A stretch of DNA of 64,000 bases from Paraburkholderia lycopersici (GTDB lineage: Bacteria; Pseudomonadota; Gammaproteobacteria; Burkholderiales; Burkholderiaceae), in contig NZ_FMYQ01000003.1 of assembly GCF_900096975.1 (NCBI RefSeq), forward strand, positions 62,001 through 126,000, written 5' to 3'. Shown here in pieces: positions 9,258 to 19,100 of the stretch. Position 1 is the first letter of the stretch, and each line of letters opens with the position of its first letter. The notes under the pieces are model-generated. The model made no database searches and was not told where the DNA came from. It saw nothing but the letters and a program-made list of their open reading frames with translations. The position numbers were made by a program, and so were the translations under genes.

Positions 9258-9951
9258 GCCTTGCCTCGCTCGTCAGTGCGGCGGCGCACATTGTCACCTG
9301 GAATTCGGCCGATCATTTCCATGCTTCACTTCAACTGACACACCGGATCCGTCAGCAGTGCCTGGAGACATGAACCCGCACCGCTGCCCGCAGCAATCGC
9401 ATCGATGGGTGCTCGAAGCTCGAAGCGCGTGCCGCGTTGTCACGTATCGCGTCGCCTCGCTTGCGCGCGACGCGTGTTCCGCAAGTCTTCGGCCGCGCTG
9501 GAAATGAACTCGCACCGCAGCTTCACCGCTGCATGACATCGCAGTTTGCGGCTGCGCGCGCAGGATGTCGAGCGCCCCGACACCGAAAGCACCGTTACCC
9601 CGAGCACGGTCTTTCTCTCCGTCATCGTGCGAGGCATGGCTATCGATATCGAGACTTCGGCCGGTACGGGCACACGGCTTCCGCAACGTCGCGCCGCAAG
9701 TATTGCCTTCGCAGCGCTGCCGCGCGCGTGGTGCCGCAAGCGCGCGTTTTGCGCGGCCATATTGACTGGCGGCCAGCAACCAGGCATCAGCGCCTCAAAC
9801 GCATATCGCGGCTTAACGCCCACGCGAAACTGAATGCGGCTGGCGCAATGGCTACTGTATTTTTCAGCGCGATTCGTTAGTCCGTCCGCGCGAAGCCGTG
9901 CCGCCAAAATCGTGAAAGCCACGCCGGTATTTTTCGCGCGCCGCGCCGATA
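9258..9951. other. Gene-free stretch of about 0.7 kb
   Basis: I see no convincing gene on either strand between the DUF1501 gene and the small secreted protein. Several frames stay open for 100-160 codons, but none has a recognisable domain, membrane segment or good ribosome binding site, and cysteine and arginine use is erratic. Composition appears less GC-rich than the flanks. It could be the remains of a lost gene or horizontally acquired filler. I find no recognisable DUF1800 remnant. Confidence 0.45.
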
Positions 9952-10287
9952 TCAGCGCTTATACAGTTCGCGCACGGCGTCTTCGATATGCTGGCGCAAG
10001 AGGCGACGCTCTTCGGGCGTCATGTGTCCGTCGCGGCGACGCTGATCGAGATCGGGGGGAACAGCGGAACGTTGATTGATGTCTGATGCAGGATGCGGAA
10101 TCGGGTCGCTGCGCACGCGCCGCATCGCCGGTCTGCCGCCCGGCCCGTGACCGGGAGACTGCGCATTCTCATAGCGGTCTGCAGAAGGCTGGGCCCGGGC
10201 CGGCGCCGACTCCAGTGCGGCGACCACGCCACCGGCTAGCGCCAGTGCAAGCATGGTGTGGCGCATTGTCGGCCTGACCCCTCCCAT
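9952..10287 (-). CDS. Small secreted protein of unknown function
   Basis: A 111-residue protein whose function I do not recognise. The N-terminus, MGGVRPTMRHTMLALALAGG, continues to SAPARAQ, a typical Sec signal peptide with cleavage after ARA or AQ. The mature part is proline- and arginine-rich and polar, then ends in a compact helical motif, MTPEERRLLRQHIEDAVREL. That motif suggests a periplasmic protein. I placed the start at the ATG at 10287 because AAGGGA lies about 8 bases upstream; the frame is open nine codons further. It diverges from ompR across about 240 bases that hold the GTAAC-type sites, so OmpR control is possible. Confidence 0.75.
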   Translation of the reverse strand: MGGVRPTMRHTMLALALAGGVVAALESAPARAQPSADRYENAQSPGHGPGGRPAMRRVRSDPIPHPASDINQRSAVPPDLDQRRRDGHMTPEERRLLRQHIEDAVRELYKR

Positions 10288-10449
10288 CGTTTTGTTCCCT
10301 TCTTGACGCGGCAAACGGCTACCTCGAATGCATGTACGAACCCGGCTCGGCGCGGGCCTGGAATTTAAAGTCGAATGAAGTATCTACCGAACGGCCGCTT
10401 TACGTAAAGAAGTCTATCCGCCGGTGCTTGATGCCGTGCCACAGGCCGG

Positions 10450-10473
10450 GTAAATTTTGTAACTGACTGTAAC
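10450..10473 (+). promoter_or_regulatory. GTAAC-type tandem site upstream of ompR
   Basis: Three direct half-sites: GTAAA at 10450-10454, GTAAC at 10459-10463 and GTAAC at 10469-10473. The last two are exactly one helical turn apart (GTAAC-N5-GTAAC). Response regulators of the OmpR/CpxR type bind tandem half-sites with this spacing. It lies about 55 bases before ompR and may serve autoregulation. Confidence 0.45.
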
Positions 10474-10526
10474 CTGATAATTGGTGCAAACTCGCATCAC
10501 TATCCAATCGCGCTAAGATGCCAGGC

Positions 10527-11252
10527 ATGGAAACCAAAAACCCGTCCAAAATTCTCGTTGTCGACGATGATCCCCGACTTCGTGACCTGCTGCGCCGCTA
10601 CCTCGGCGAACAGGGCTTCAATGTATATGTGGCCGAAAACGCGCCCGCCATGAACAAGCTGTGGGTGCGCGAACGTTTCGACCTGCTGGTGCTCGATCTC
10701 ATGCTGCCCGGAGAAGACGGCCTTTCGATCTGCCGGCGCCTGCGCGGCAGCAACGACCGCACGCCCATCATCATGCTCACCGCCAAGGGCGAAGACGTGG
10801 ACCGTATCGTCGGCCTCGAAATGGGCGCCGACGACTATCTGCCCAAGCCCTTCAACCCGCGCGAACTGGTTGCGCGCATTCACGCGGTGCTGCGCCGGCA
10901 GGCGCCGTCCGAACTGCCGGGCGCGCCCTCCGAAACCACCGAGGTATTCGAGTTCGGCGAGTTCGCGTTGAATCTCGCCACCCGCACGCTCACCAAGGCG
11001 GGCCAGGAAATTCCGCTCACCACCGGCGAATTCTCGGTGCTCAAGGTGTTCGCGCGTCATCCGCGCCAACCGCTCTCGCGCGAAAAGCTCATGGAACTCG
11101 CACGCGGCCGTGAATACGAAGTGTTCGACCGCAGTCTCGACGTGCAGATCTCACGTCTGCGCAAGCTCATCGAGCCCGATCCGGGCAGCCCGCGTTTCAT
11201 TCAAACGGTCTGGGGCCTCGGCTACGTGTTCATTCCCGACGGCGCCGCCTGA
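10527..11252 (+). CDS. ompR: Two-component response regulator OmpR
   Basis: A 241-residue response regulator that binds DNA when phosphorylated by EnvZ and controls porins and osmotic-response genes in relatives. The receiver domain has the acidic pocket VVDDDP, the phospho-acceptor Asp57 in LLVLDLMLPGEDG, and Lys in PKPFNPRELVARI. The C-terminal winged helix has LTTGEFSVLKVF and SLDVQISRLRKLIE. I used the ATG at 10527 (METKNPSKIL); the ATG at 10518 would add three residues. Eighteen bases separate it from the earliest possible envZ start, so the two form an operon. GTAAC-type sites lie just upstream. Confidence 0.96.
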   Translation: METKNPSKILVVDDDPRLRDLLRRYLGEQGFNVYVAENAPAMNKLWVRERFDLLVLDLMLPGEDGLSICRRLRGSNDRTPIIMLTAKGEDVDRIVGLEMGADDYLPKPFNPRELVARIHAVLRRQAPSELPGAPSETTEVFEFGEFALNLATRTLTKAGQEIPLTTGEFSVLKVFARHPRQPLSREKLMELARGREYEVFDRSLDVQISRLRKLIEPDPGSPRFIQTVWGLGYVFIPDGAA

Positions 11253-11305
11253 TCCTGGATGGTGTCTCGTTGTCTGCACTGCCTCTGTTGAAACGGGAAG
11301 GGCCC

Positions 11306-12655
11306 ATGCGGATTGACCGGCGTTTGCTCACGCTCGCGTTCGGCGATCTGTTCTGGCGCACCTTCCTGCTGATCGCCCTTCTCATAGCGGTCAGTCTCGC
11401 CGCATGGTTTCAGAGCTTCCGCGTGATCGAACGCGAGCCGCGCGCGCAGCGCGTGGCGCTTCAGCTCGTCGCCATCGTCAAGCTCACGCGCACGGCGCTC
11501 CTCTACTCCGATCCCGATCTGCGCCGCGCGCTGCTGCAGGACCTGGAGAGCAACGAGGGTGTGCGCGTCTATCCTCGCGAGACCACGGACAAATACAAGC
11601 TGCAGCCCGACGAGTCGCTCAACCGCCTGATCGAGCATGACATTCGCGGTCGTCTTGGCGACGACACCGTGATCGCGCAGTCCGTGAACGATATCCCCGG
11701 CGTCTGGATCAGCTTCAAGATCGACGACGACGACTACTGGGTCGCGCTCGACCGCGACCAGCTCGACAACGTCACGGGCCTGCAGTGGGTGGGATGGGGG
11801 ATTTCCGCGCTCGCGCTCTCGCTGTTCGGCGCGGCCTTCATCACGAGTCTCGTGAACCGCCCGTTCGCCCGCCTCGCCATGTCGGCGCGCATGCTGGGCT
11901 CCGGGCAGTCGCCGGCGCCGTTGCCCGAAAGCGGCATGGGCGTCGCGGCCGAAACCAATCGTTCGTTCAACCAGATGGTGCGCGATCTCGAGCAACTGGA
12001 GGCCGACCGCGCGCTGATGCTCGCGGGCATTTCGCACGATCTGCGCACGCCGCTCGCGCGCCTGCGCCTCGAAACGGAAATGAGTCCGTCCGACCAGGCG
12101 ACGAAAGACGCGATGATCGACGACATCGAACAGATGGACATGATCATCGGCCGCTTCCTCGATTACGCGCGCCCCATGCAGCGCATGCCCGAGCGCGTCG
12201 ATCTTTCGGTGATCGCCGGCGAGATGGCCGCGCGCATGGCGAGCGAAGACGGCGTGCGCCTCATCACGCGGCTCGCGCCCTCGGCCATGATCGAAGCCGA
12301 CGACACCGACATGCGCCGCGTGGTGGGCAACCTCATCGAGAACGCACGCAAATATGGCGCGAGCGAAACCGACGGCATTCCCCACATCATGCTCGAAACG
12401 CGCGTCTCGCATTCGCGCGTCGAGCTCTCGGTGGTCGACGAAGGCCCCGGCATTCCCGAAGACCAGCTCTCGCTCGTCACGCGGCCGTTCTACCGCGTCG
12501 ACACCGCCCGCACCCAGGCCAACGGCACGGGCCTCGGCATGGCGATCGTGCAGCGGCTCGTGGGCCGCTATCGCGGCGCGCTGCGCCTGCGCAACCGCCT
12601 GCCCGGCCCGGGTCTCGAAGTGACGATCGAGTTCCCGCTCGCCAAGGGCGCTTAA
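11306..12655 (+). CDS. envZ: Sensor histidine kinase EnvZ
   Basis: An inner-membrane osmosensing kinase of 449 residues that phosphorylates and dephosphorylates OmpR. A first membrane helix (FLLIALLIAVSLAAWF) is followed by a periplasmic loop of about 100 residues, a second helix (VGWGISALALSLFGAAFI) and a HAMP linker. The phospho-acceptor is His244 in GISHDLRTPLARL. ATP-binding boxes are NLIENARKYG, VVDEGPGIPED and GTGLGMAIVQRL. I placed the start at the ATG at 11306 with GGGAAGG close upstream; a TTG at 11270 would add 12 residues. Confidence 0.95.
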   Translation: MRIDRRLLTLAFGDLFWRTFLLIALLIAVSLAAWFQSFRVIEREPRAQRVALQLVAIVKLTRTALLYSDPDLRRALLQDLESNEGVRVYPRETTDKYKLQPDESLNRLIEHDIRGRLGDDTVIAQSVNDIPGVWISFKIDDDDYWVALDRDQLDNVTGLQWVGWGISALALSLFGAAFITSLVNRPFARLAMSARMLGSGQSPAPLPESGMGVAAETNRSFNQMVRDLEQLEADRALMLAGISHDLRTPLARLRLETEMSPSDQATKDAMIDDIEQMDMIIGRFLDYARPMQRMPERVDLSVIAGEMAARMASEDGVRLITRLAPSAMIEADDTDMRRVVGNLIENARKYGASETDGIPHIMLETRVSHSRVELSVVDEGPGIPEDQLSLVTRPFYRVDTARTQANGTGLGMAIVQRLVGRYRGALRLRNRLPGPGLEVTIEFPLAKGA

Positions 12656-12816
12656 AGCGCGCGCCTCGCCGGATCGAATCGCAAGGGCGGCGCACCCTCG
12701 CAGCATGCGCCCGCCGCACCTGCGACAATCGGATTCACAGGCACGCCACGTTACGCAGTGCGCGTGCGGCGTCAAAGCGGACCGGCCGGTCCGCGTCTCG
12801 TCTGAGGACCTCCGCC

Positions 12817-13365
12817 ATGAAAACCGTGGGCGACAAACTCGAAGCCTTCACCGTCACGGCCGCGAAGCCCGGCTTCAACCATCCCGAGGAAAACGGCGAA
12901 TCCGCGTTCGTCGAGATCACGGAGCAGACCTTCTCGAACAAGTGGAAAGTCATTTACTTCTACCCCAAGGACTTCACGCTCGTTTGCCCCACCGAGATCG
13001 TCGCGTTCGCGCGGCTCATCAAGGAATTCGATGATCGCGACACGGTCGTGATGGGCGGCAGTTGCGATAACGAGTACGTGAAGCTCGCGTGGCGGCGCGA
13101 AGACAAGGACCTCGATCGCCTCAATCACTATTCGTTCGGCGACGTGAAGGGCGAGCTCATCGACCAGCTTGGCATACGCGACAAGGAAGCAGGCGTGGCG
13201 CTGCGCGCGACCTTCATCGTCGATCCCGACAACACGATCCAGCACGTGACGGTGAACAATCTGAACGTCGGGCGCAGCGCCGAGGAAGTCCTGCGCGTGC
13301 TCGACGGCCTGCAAACCGGCGAGCTGTGCCCCGGCGACCGGGAGATTGGCGGCGCGACGCTCTAG
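12817..13365 (+). CDS. AhpC-type peroxiredoxin
   Basis: A 182-residue thiol peroxidase of the AhpC/TSA family, reducing hydrogen peroxide and organic peroxides in the cytoplasm. The peroxidatic cysteine is C57 in DFTLVCPTEIVAF. A C-terminal cysteine in GELCPGDREIGG would resolve the disulfide, and an extra cysteine sits in MGGSCDNEYV. The sequence is of the mycobacterial AhpC type, in which the tail often carries a Cys-x-Cys pair; here the second position is glycine. No ahpD or ahpF adjoins, so its electron donor is not shown. GAGGA precedes the ATG at 12817. Confidence 0.93.
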   Translation: MKTVGDKLEAFTVTAAKPGFNHPEENGESAFVEITEQTFSNKWKVIYFYPKDFTLVCPTEIVAFARLIKEFDDRDTVVMGGSCDNEYVKLAWRREDKDLDRLNHYSFGDVKGELIDQLGIRDKEAGVALRATFIVDPDNTIQHVTVNNLNVGRSAEEVLRVLDGLQTGELCPGDREIGGATL

Positions 13366-13378
13366 CGCGGCGCTCGCA

Positions 13379-14512
13379 TCACGTCTGGCCCGCCGTGGCG
13401 CGCGCGGGCAGGCGATTGCGTATCGCCGTTTCGAGCGGGCGCTTCCATTCGAGCACGCGCCTCTCCAGCACCTGCCACGAGAGATGCGCGAGCAGCACGG
13501 CCAGCGCGAACTGCAGCGCGAGCGCGAGGAACGGTTGCGCCGCGTCCGGCACGTGCAGCCGTGCGTAGAGTCCCGGCGCCACGCCAAGTCGCGACGGCAC
13601 GAGATTGTGGAACAGATAGAAGCCGTAGCTGATCGTGCCGAGATACGCGAGCGGACGCATTTCGAGCACCGCGACGATAGCGCTTTCCTGGCGGCGCACG
13701 AGCCACAGGAACAGCGCGCCGAGCGAGAGCGCAAGCCCGATATCGAAGAGGCCCGGCAGCACCGCGCTCCCCGCACGTTCGGCGCAATCCGCGCGCGCCA
13801 GCGCGAAGCCGCCGATCGCCGCCCACGCTCCGGCAAGCCAGGCGAGACCCGGCACCCCGGGCCGCAAGGACACGCGTGCGCCGCCGATCGCCAGCGCGCC
13901 GCCAAGCGCGAGCATGGCGAAATTCCACGGCGAGAGCGCGTAGATGAGCGGCGCGATCGCACTTTCCTCGTAAAGCGCTAGATGGGCAAGCGCAGCGGCG
14001 ACGATCGTCACCGCGCACAGCGCGAGATGGCGTGACGCGCGCGCGAACAGCAATGCGAACGGCGCGACCAGATAGAACTGCTGCTCGACCGCGAGACTCC
14101 AGAAATGCGAAACGGTGCCGGGCCAGCCGTCGTGCACCATGCCGATCCAGTAATTGGAAAGGAAGACGAAATGCCAGGCGAGACCCAGCTCGACGTCGCG
14201 CTGATAGAAGCTCGCATGCGCAATGGCGAGCGCGACGAGCAGCAGGTAGTACACGGGAAAGATGCGCAGCGCGCGCTTCATGAAGAACACGTACAGCAGC
14301 GCGGCCGTGCGTGCGCCGTGCTGCTCGATGCGCAGCCGGTTGCGATGCAGTTCGCCGATGATGAGATAGCCGCTGATCAGAAAAAACAGCCAGACGCCGA
14401 TCTTGCCCGCGTCGATGGCATCGACGTGAGCCTTGTGCGAAAGGAATACGAGCACGACCGCGAGCGCCCGCAGGCCGTCGAGGCCTTTCACGCGACTTTG
14501 AACTCCCGCCAT
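13379..14512 (-). CDS. Acyltransferase 3 family membrane protein (OafA/YrhL-like)
   Basis: A 377-residue integral membrane protein with about ten hydrophobic segments. It begins with the family signature GLDGLRALAVVLVFLSHK, followed by FFLISGYLI and the HFWSLAVEQQFYL box typical of acyltransferase 3 proteins. These enzymes O-acetylate or otherwise acylate polysaccharides or lipid-linked sugars at the inner membrane. The acceptor here is unknown, since no polysaccharide genes adjoin it. I chose the ATG at 14512, which has GGGGAGGG just upstream; a GTG at 14524 is an alternative. It ends 13 bases from the convergent peroxiredoxin gene. Confidence 0.9.
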   Translation of the reverse strand: MAGVQSRVKGLDGLRALAVVLVFLSHKAHVDAIDAGKIGVWLFFLISGYLIIGELHRNRLRIEQHGARTAALLYVFFMKRALRIFPVYYLLLVALAIAHASFYQRDVELGLAWHFVFLSNYWIGMVHDGWPGTVSHFWSLAVEQQFYLVAPFALLFARASRHLALCAVTIVAAALAHLALYEESAIAPLIYALSPWNFAMLALGGALAIGGARVSLRPGVPGLAWLAGAWAAIGGFALARADCAERAGSAVLPGLFDIGLALSLGALFLWLVRRQESAIVAVLEMRPLAYLGTISYGFYLFHNLVPSRLGVAPGLYARLHVPDAAQPFLALALQFALAVLLAHLSWQVLERRVLEWKRPLETAIRNRLPARATAGQT

Positions 14513-14670
14513 TGCCCTCCCCACTTCCCGTTAGCGGTTCAGTATGGGACGAAAAAAACGGAAATTAATCGGCAAGAAAAACCGTAGAGACGATGGTCTC
14601 CGCCGTGGCGGGAGCAGGCGCGCGCACTGCTCGCTTTCTCCAGCCCTTCCAAACGAGGGCTGGATGCTGC

Positions 14671-15150
14671 TCACGCGCGCGTGAGCAGCACGGCGGCCTG
14701 CGCTTCGATCCCTTCGCTGCGGCCCAGATAGCCGAGCTTTTCGTTCGTCTTGGCCTTCACGTTGACGCGTTCGATGGGCAGGTTCAGGTCTTCGGCGATC
14801 GTCTTGCGCATCGCCTCGATATGGGGGGCGAGCTTGGGCGCCTGCGCGATCACCGTGGTGTCGACGTTCATGAGCGTGAAGCCCGCTTCCTGCACGCGGC
14901 GCAGGCACTCGCGCAGCAGCACGCGGCTGTCGGCGCCGTAGAACTGCTTGTCGGTGTCGGGAAAATGGCGGCCGATATCGCCGAGCGCGGCAGCGCCGAA
15001 CAGCGCGTCGGTGATGGCGTGCAGCAGCACGTCGGCGTCCGAGTGTCCGAGCAGGCCGCGATCGTAAGGGATCGTCACGCCGCCGATCACGAGCGGACGG
15101 CCCGGCACCAGCGCGTGCACGTCGTAGCCTTGTCCGATTCTGATGTCCAT
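14671..15150 (-). CDS. ispF: 2-C-methyl-D-erythritol 2,4-cyclodiphosphate synthase
   Basis: A 159-residue cytoplasmic enzyme of the MEP isoprenoid pathway that cyclises the IspE product with release of CMP. The N-terminal metal-binding motif [11 protein letters not shown] (Asp and His ligands) is present. [23 protein letters not shown] and [10 protein letters not shown] form the active site, and [16 protein letters not shown] is the conserved C-terminal segment. Start is the ATG at 15150; in-frame upstream sequence is not family-like. It follows ispD by 32 bases on the same strand, the standard ispDF pairing. Confidence 0.97.
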   Translation of the reverse strand: MDIRIGQGYDVHALVPGRPLVIGGVTIPYDRGLLGHSDADVLLHAITDALFGAAALGDIGRHFPDTDKQFYGADSRVLLRECLRRVQEAGFTLMNVDTTVIAQAPKLAPHIEAMRKTIAEDLNLPIERVNVKAKTNEKLGYLGRSEGIEAQAAVLLTRA

Positions 15151-15182
15151 GTGTGGGGTTCCGGTGGATGGTTGCGATGCGC

Positions 15183-15902
15183 TTATTCTGCGGCCCGGCT
15201 GAGGATCGCCTCGGCGAGCGCGAAGTCTTCGGGGTACGTAACCTTGAAGTTGCGCAGGCTGCCCTGCACGAGACGCGGCGCGTGACCGAGCCACTCGATC
15301 GCGCTCGCTTCGTCGGTGAGATCGTGGCCGTCCTGCTGCGCACGCTCGATGGCGGCGCGCAACATGCCGATGCGGAACATCTGCGGGGTCTGGGCCTGCC
15401 AGAGACCGTCGCGCGCTTCGGTGCGCGCGATGTGCACGCCGCTCGCGGCATCGCTTTTGGGCGCGGCGCGCTTGAGCGTGTCGGCCACCGGCAACGCCAT
15501 GATGCCGCCTACGGGGTCGTCCTTGAGCGTCTCGACGAGCGTGCGGATCAGCGCGGGCGTAATACCGGGGCGCGCCGCGTCGTGCACGAGCACCCAGTCG
15601 CCGTCGCGCGCGCCGAATTCGGCGAGCGCGCCGAGGCCGTTGTAGACCGAAGCCTGGCGCGAAGCGCCGCCGCAGCGGCGCACGGCGAAGCGCAGGCCGC
15701 TGAAGCGGCGGGCGTCGAAGTGGTTATCGTCGGGGGAAATCACCACGAGCGTCTGCGCGAATTCGTTGCAGGCGTCGAAAGCGGCGAGCGTATAGTGCAG
15801 GAGGTCACGTCCGGCGACGATTCGATATTGTTTCGGCATGGCCGACCCCGAACGGCTGCCGGTACCGGCGCACGGAATCAGGGCAAAAAGGCGTGGAGTC
15901 AC
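15183..15902 (-). CDS. ispD: 2-C-methyl-D-erythritol 4-phosphate cytidylyltransferase
   Basis: A 239-residue nucleotidyltransferase that joins CMP to methylerythritol phosphate in the MEP pathway. The CTP-binding loop is [20 protein letters not shown], the active-site segment is [13 protein letters not shown], and QTPQMFRIG and [10 protein letters not shown] are conserved. I placed the start at the GTG at 15902 ([12 protein letters not shown] follows), which matches the family N-terminus. A TTG at 15926 would add eight residues but runs into the palindrome shared with the mfd promoter region. It is divergent from mfd and upstream of ispF. Confidence 0.95.
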   Translation of the reverse strand: MTPRLFALIPCAGTGSRSGSAMPKQYRIVAGRDLLHYTLAAFDACNEFAQTLVVISPDDNHFDARRFSGLRFAVRRCGGASRQASVYNGLGALAEFGARDGDWVLVHDAARPGITPALIRTLVETLKDDPVGGIMALPVADTLKRAAPKSDAASGVHIARTEARDGLWQAQTPQMFRIGMLRAAIERAQQDGHDLTDEASAIEWLGHAPRLVQGSLRNFKVTYPEDFALAEAILSRAAE

Positions 15903-15927
15903 GGTATCGCGAGCCGCATGAGTCAAA

Positions 15928-15959
15928 GTAAAGGACGGATTTTATAATAGGTCCTTTAC
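15928..15959. promoter_or_regulatory. Palindrome enclosing TATAAT between ispD and mfd
   Basis: Perfect 9-bp inverted repeat GTAAAGGAC (15928-15936) and GTCCTTTAC (15951-15959). The 14-base centre contains TATAAT on the plus strand (15943-15948) and TATTAT on the minus strand. This is the layout of an operator laid over a divergent promoter. No good -35 box was found for either direction. Confidence 0.45.
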
Positions 15960-16182
15960 CCGCACGCCGGACGCCCGCAAAACGCGCCGCAAACGCGCCC
16001 GGATTCGCTGGAATTCGAGCCTTGATCTGCGCGAAGGTCGGCAACCGGACGATGCGGCTTCATAGCCGGCTTCGCACTTGAAGACCCGAACCCGGCCCCC
16101 AGATCTGTGCGTCGCACGCCGCCCAGCGTCGCCAAAATTAACGGCCACCATACCGACACACGCGTCGGCCACCCTGCTGCCT

Positions 16183-19100
16183 ATGTCCGATATTGCCGCA
16201 TCCTCGCAGTCACCGTCCCCCGTCGCCGTCGTCAAGCCGGGGCAGCGCTACGCGTTCGACGGCACGCACGGCTCGTCCGATGCGCTCCTGATCGCCCGCT
16301 ACCGCGAAGCCACGCGCGCCGGCACCGCCGCCGCACCGCTGCTGGCCGCGATCTGCGCGAGCGCCGTCGACGCGCAGCGGCTCGCGCAGGAAATCCCGTT
16401 CTTCGCGCCCGAGGCGCGCGTGCGCCTGCTGCCCGACTGGGAAACGCTGCCCTACGACACGTTCTCGCCGCACCAGGACCTCGTTTCCGAGCGGCTCGCC
16501 ACGCTGCACGACCTCGGCGAAGGCCGCTGCGACATCCTGCTCGTGCCGGCCACCACCGCGCTCTACCGGATGCCGCCCGCGTCGTTCCTCGCGGCTTACA
16601 CGTTCTCGTTCGCGCAGGGCGAGCGGCTCGACGAGGCGAAGCTCAAGTCGCAGCTGACGCTCGCCGGCTACGAGCACGTGAGCCAGGTCGTGCGCCCTGG
16701 CGAATACTGCGTGCGCGGCTCGCTCATCGACCTGTTCCCGATGGGCTCGCCGCTGCCGTACCGTATCGACCTGTTCGACGACCAGGTCGATTCGATCCGC
16801 GCATTCGACCCGGACAGCCAGCGCAGCCTCTATCCGGTCAAGGACGTGCGGCTCTTGCCGGGCCGCGAATTCCCGTTCGACGAGGCCTCGCGCACGGCTT
16901 TCCGCAGCCGCTGGCGCGAGGTGTTCGAGGGCGACCCGAGCCGCGCGACGATCTACAAGGACATGGGCAACGGCGTGCCGTCGGCGGGCATCGAGTACTA
17001 CCTGCCGCTCTTTTTCGAAGAGACGGCCACGCTGTTCCACTATCTGCCCGCGAACGCGCAGCTCGTGTTCTCGGGCGATCTCGACGCCGCGATCCGCCGC
17101 TTCTCGGCCGACACGAAGCAGCGCTACAACTTCCTCTCGCACGACCGCGAGCGGCCGATTCTTGAGCCGCAGCGCCTGTTCCTCGCCGAAGACGACTTCT
17201 TCACGCTCGCCAAGCCGTTCGCGCGTCTCGTGCTGCCGGCCGCGAGCGCGGGCGGCTGGGCCAACGCGCTGCCGGACCTCGCCATCGACCGCCACGCCGA
17301 CGACCCGCTCGCCGCCCTGCGCGGCTATCTCGGCACGACGAAGAACCGCGTGCTGTTCGCGGTGGAATCGGCGGGCCGCCGCGAGACCATTGCGCAACTG
17401 CTCGCCGACAACCATCTGCGCCCGGCCGGCGCCGACAGCTACGAAGACTGGCTCACCTCCGACGAGCGTTTCGTGCTGGGCGTCGCCCCGCTTTCGACGG
17501 GCTTCTCGCTGCCCGGCGAAGGGCTCGCCATCGTCACCGAAACCGAGCTGTACGGCCCGCTCGCGCGTCGCGCCGGACGCCGCCGTCAGGAACAGGCGAG
17601 CAACGTCGATTCGATGGTGCGCGACCTCTCCGAACTCAAGGTCGGCGACCCGGTCGTCCATGCGCAGCACGGCATCGGCCGCTATCACGGGCTCGTGACG
17701 ATGGATCTCGGCGAAGGCGACACCGAGTTCCTGCACCTCGAATACGCGAACGGCAGCAAGCTCTACGTGCCCGTCTCGCAACTGCACGTGATCTCGCGCT
17801 ACAGCGGCGCCGACCCCGACACCGCGCCGCTGCACGCGCTCGGCTCGGGCCAGTGGGAAAAAGCGCGCCGCAAGGCCGCGCAGCAGATCCGCGACACGGC
17901 CGCCGAGCTGCTGAACCTCTACGCGCGCCGCGCCGCGCGCGAGGGCCACGCGTTCAAGCTCGATCCGCGCGACTACGTGAAGTTCGCGGAAAGCTTCGGC
18001 TTCGAGGAGACGCCCGACCAGGCGGCGGCGATCGCGGCCGTGATCGGCGACATGACGAGCGGCAAGCCGATGGACCGCCTCGTGTGCGGCGACGTCGGCT
18101 TCGGCAAGACCGAAGTGGCGCTGCGCGCAGCGTTCATCGCCGTGATGGGCGGCAAGCAGGTGGCGATCCTCTCGCCCACCACGCTGCTCGCCGAACAGCA
18201 CACGCAAACCTTCACCGACCGCTTCGCCGACTGGCCCGTGCGCATCGCCGAACTGTCGCGCTTCAAGTCGACGAAAGAGGTGAACGCGGCGATCCAGCAG
18301 ATCAACGACGGCACCGTCGACATCGTGATCGGCACGCACAAGCTGCTCTCGTCGGACGTGCAGTTCAAGCGCCTCGGCCTCGTCATCATCGACGAGGAGC
18401 ACCGTTTCGGCGTGCGCCAGAAGGAGGCGCTCAAGGCACTGCGCGCCGAAGTGGACGTGCTCACGCTCACGGCCACGCCGATCCCGCGCACGCTCGGCAT
18501 GGCGCTCGAAGGGCTGCGCGACTTCTCGGTGATCGCGACCGCGCCGCAAAAGCGCCTCGCCATCAAGACCTTCGTGCGCCGCGAGGAAGACAGCGTGATC
18601 CGCGAGGCCATGCTGCGCGAACTCAAGCGCGGCGGCCAGGTGTACTTCCTGCACAACGAAGTCGAAACGATCGAGAACCGCCGCGCGATGCTCGAAGCGC
18701 TCGTGCCCGAGGCGCGCATCGCGGTCGCGCACGGCCAGATGCACGAGCGCGAACTCGAAGCGGTGATGCGCGATTTCGTGGCCCAGCGTGCGAACGTGCT
18801 GCTCTGCACGACGATCATCGAGACCGGCATCGACGTGCCGACCGCGAACACGATCCTCATCCATCGCTCCGACAAGTTCGGCCTCGCGCAACTGCACCAG
18901 CTGCGCGGGCGCGTCGGCCGCTCGCACCACCAGGCGTACGCGTATCTGCTCGTGCACGATCCGCAGGGGCTCACGAAGCAGGCGCAGCGCCGCCTCGAAG
19001 CGATCCAGCAGATGGAGGAACTCGGCTCGGGCTTCTATCTCGCGATGCACGACCTCGAAATCCGCGGCACGGGCGAAGTGCTCGGCGACAAGCAGTCGGG

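Noticed and set aside
9437..9922. Open frames of 95-160 codons on both strands in the 9.3-9.9 kb gap
   Set aside because: None has a convincing ribosome binding site, signal peptide, membrane segment or known motif. They overlap one another in several frames, as expected by chance in GC-rich DNA.
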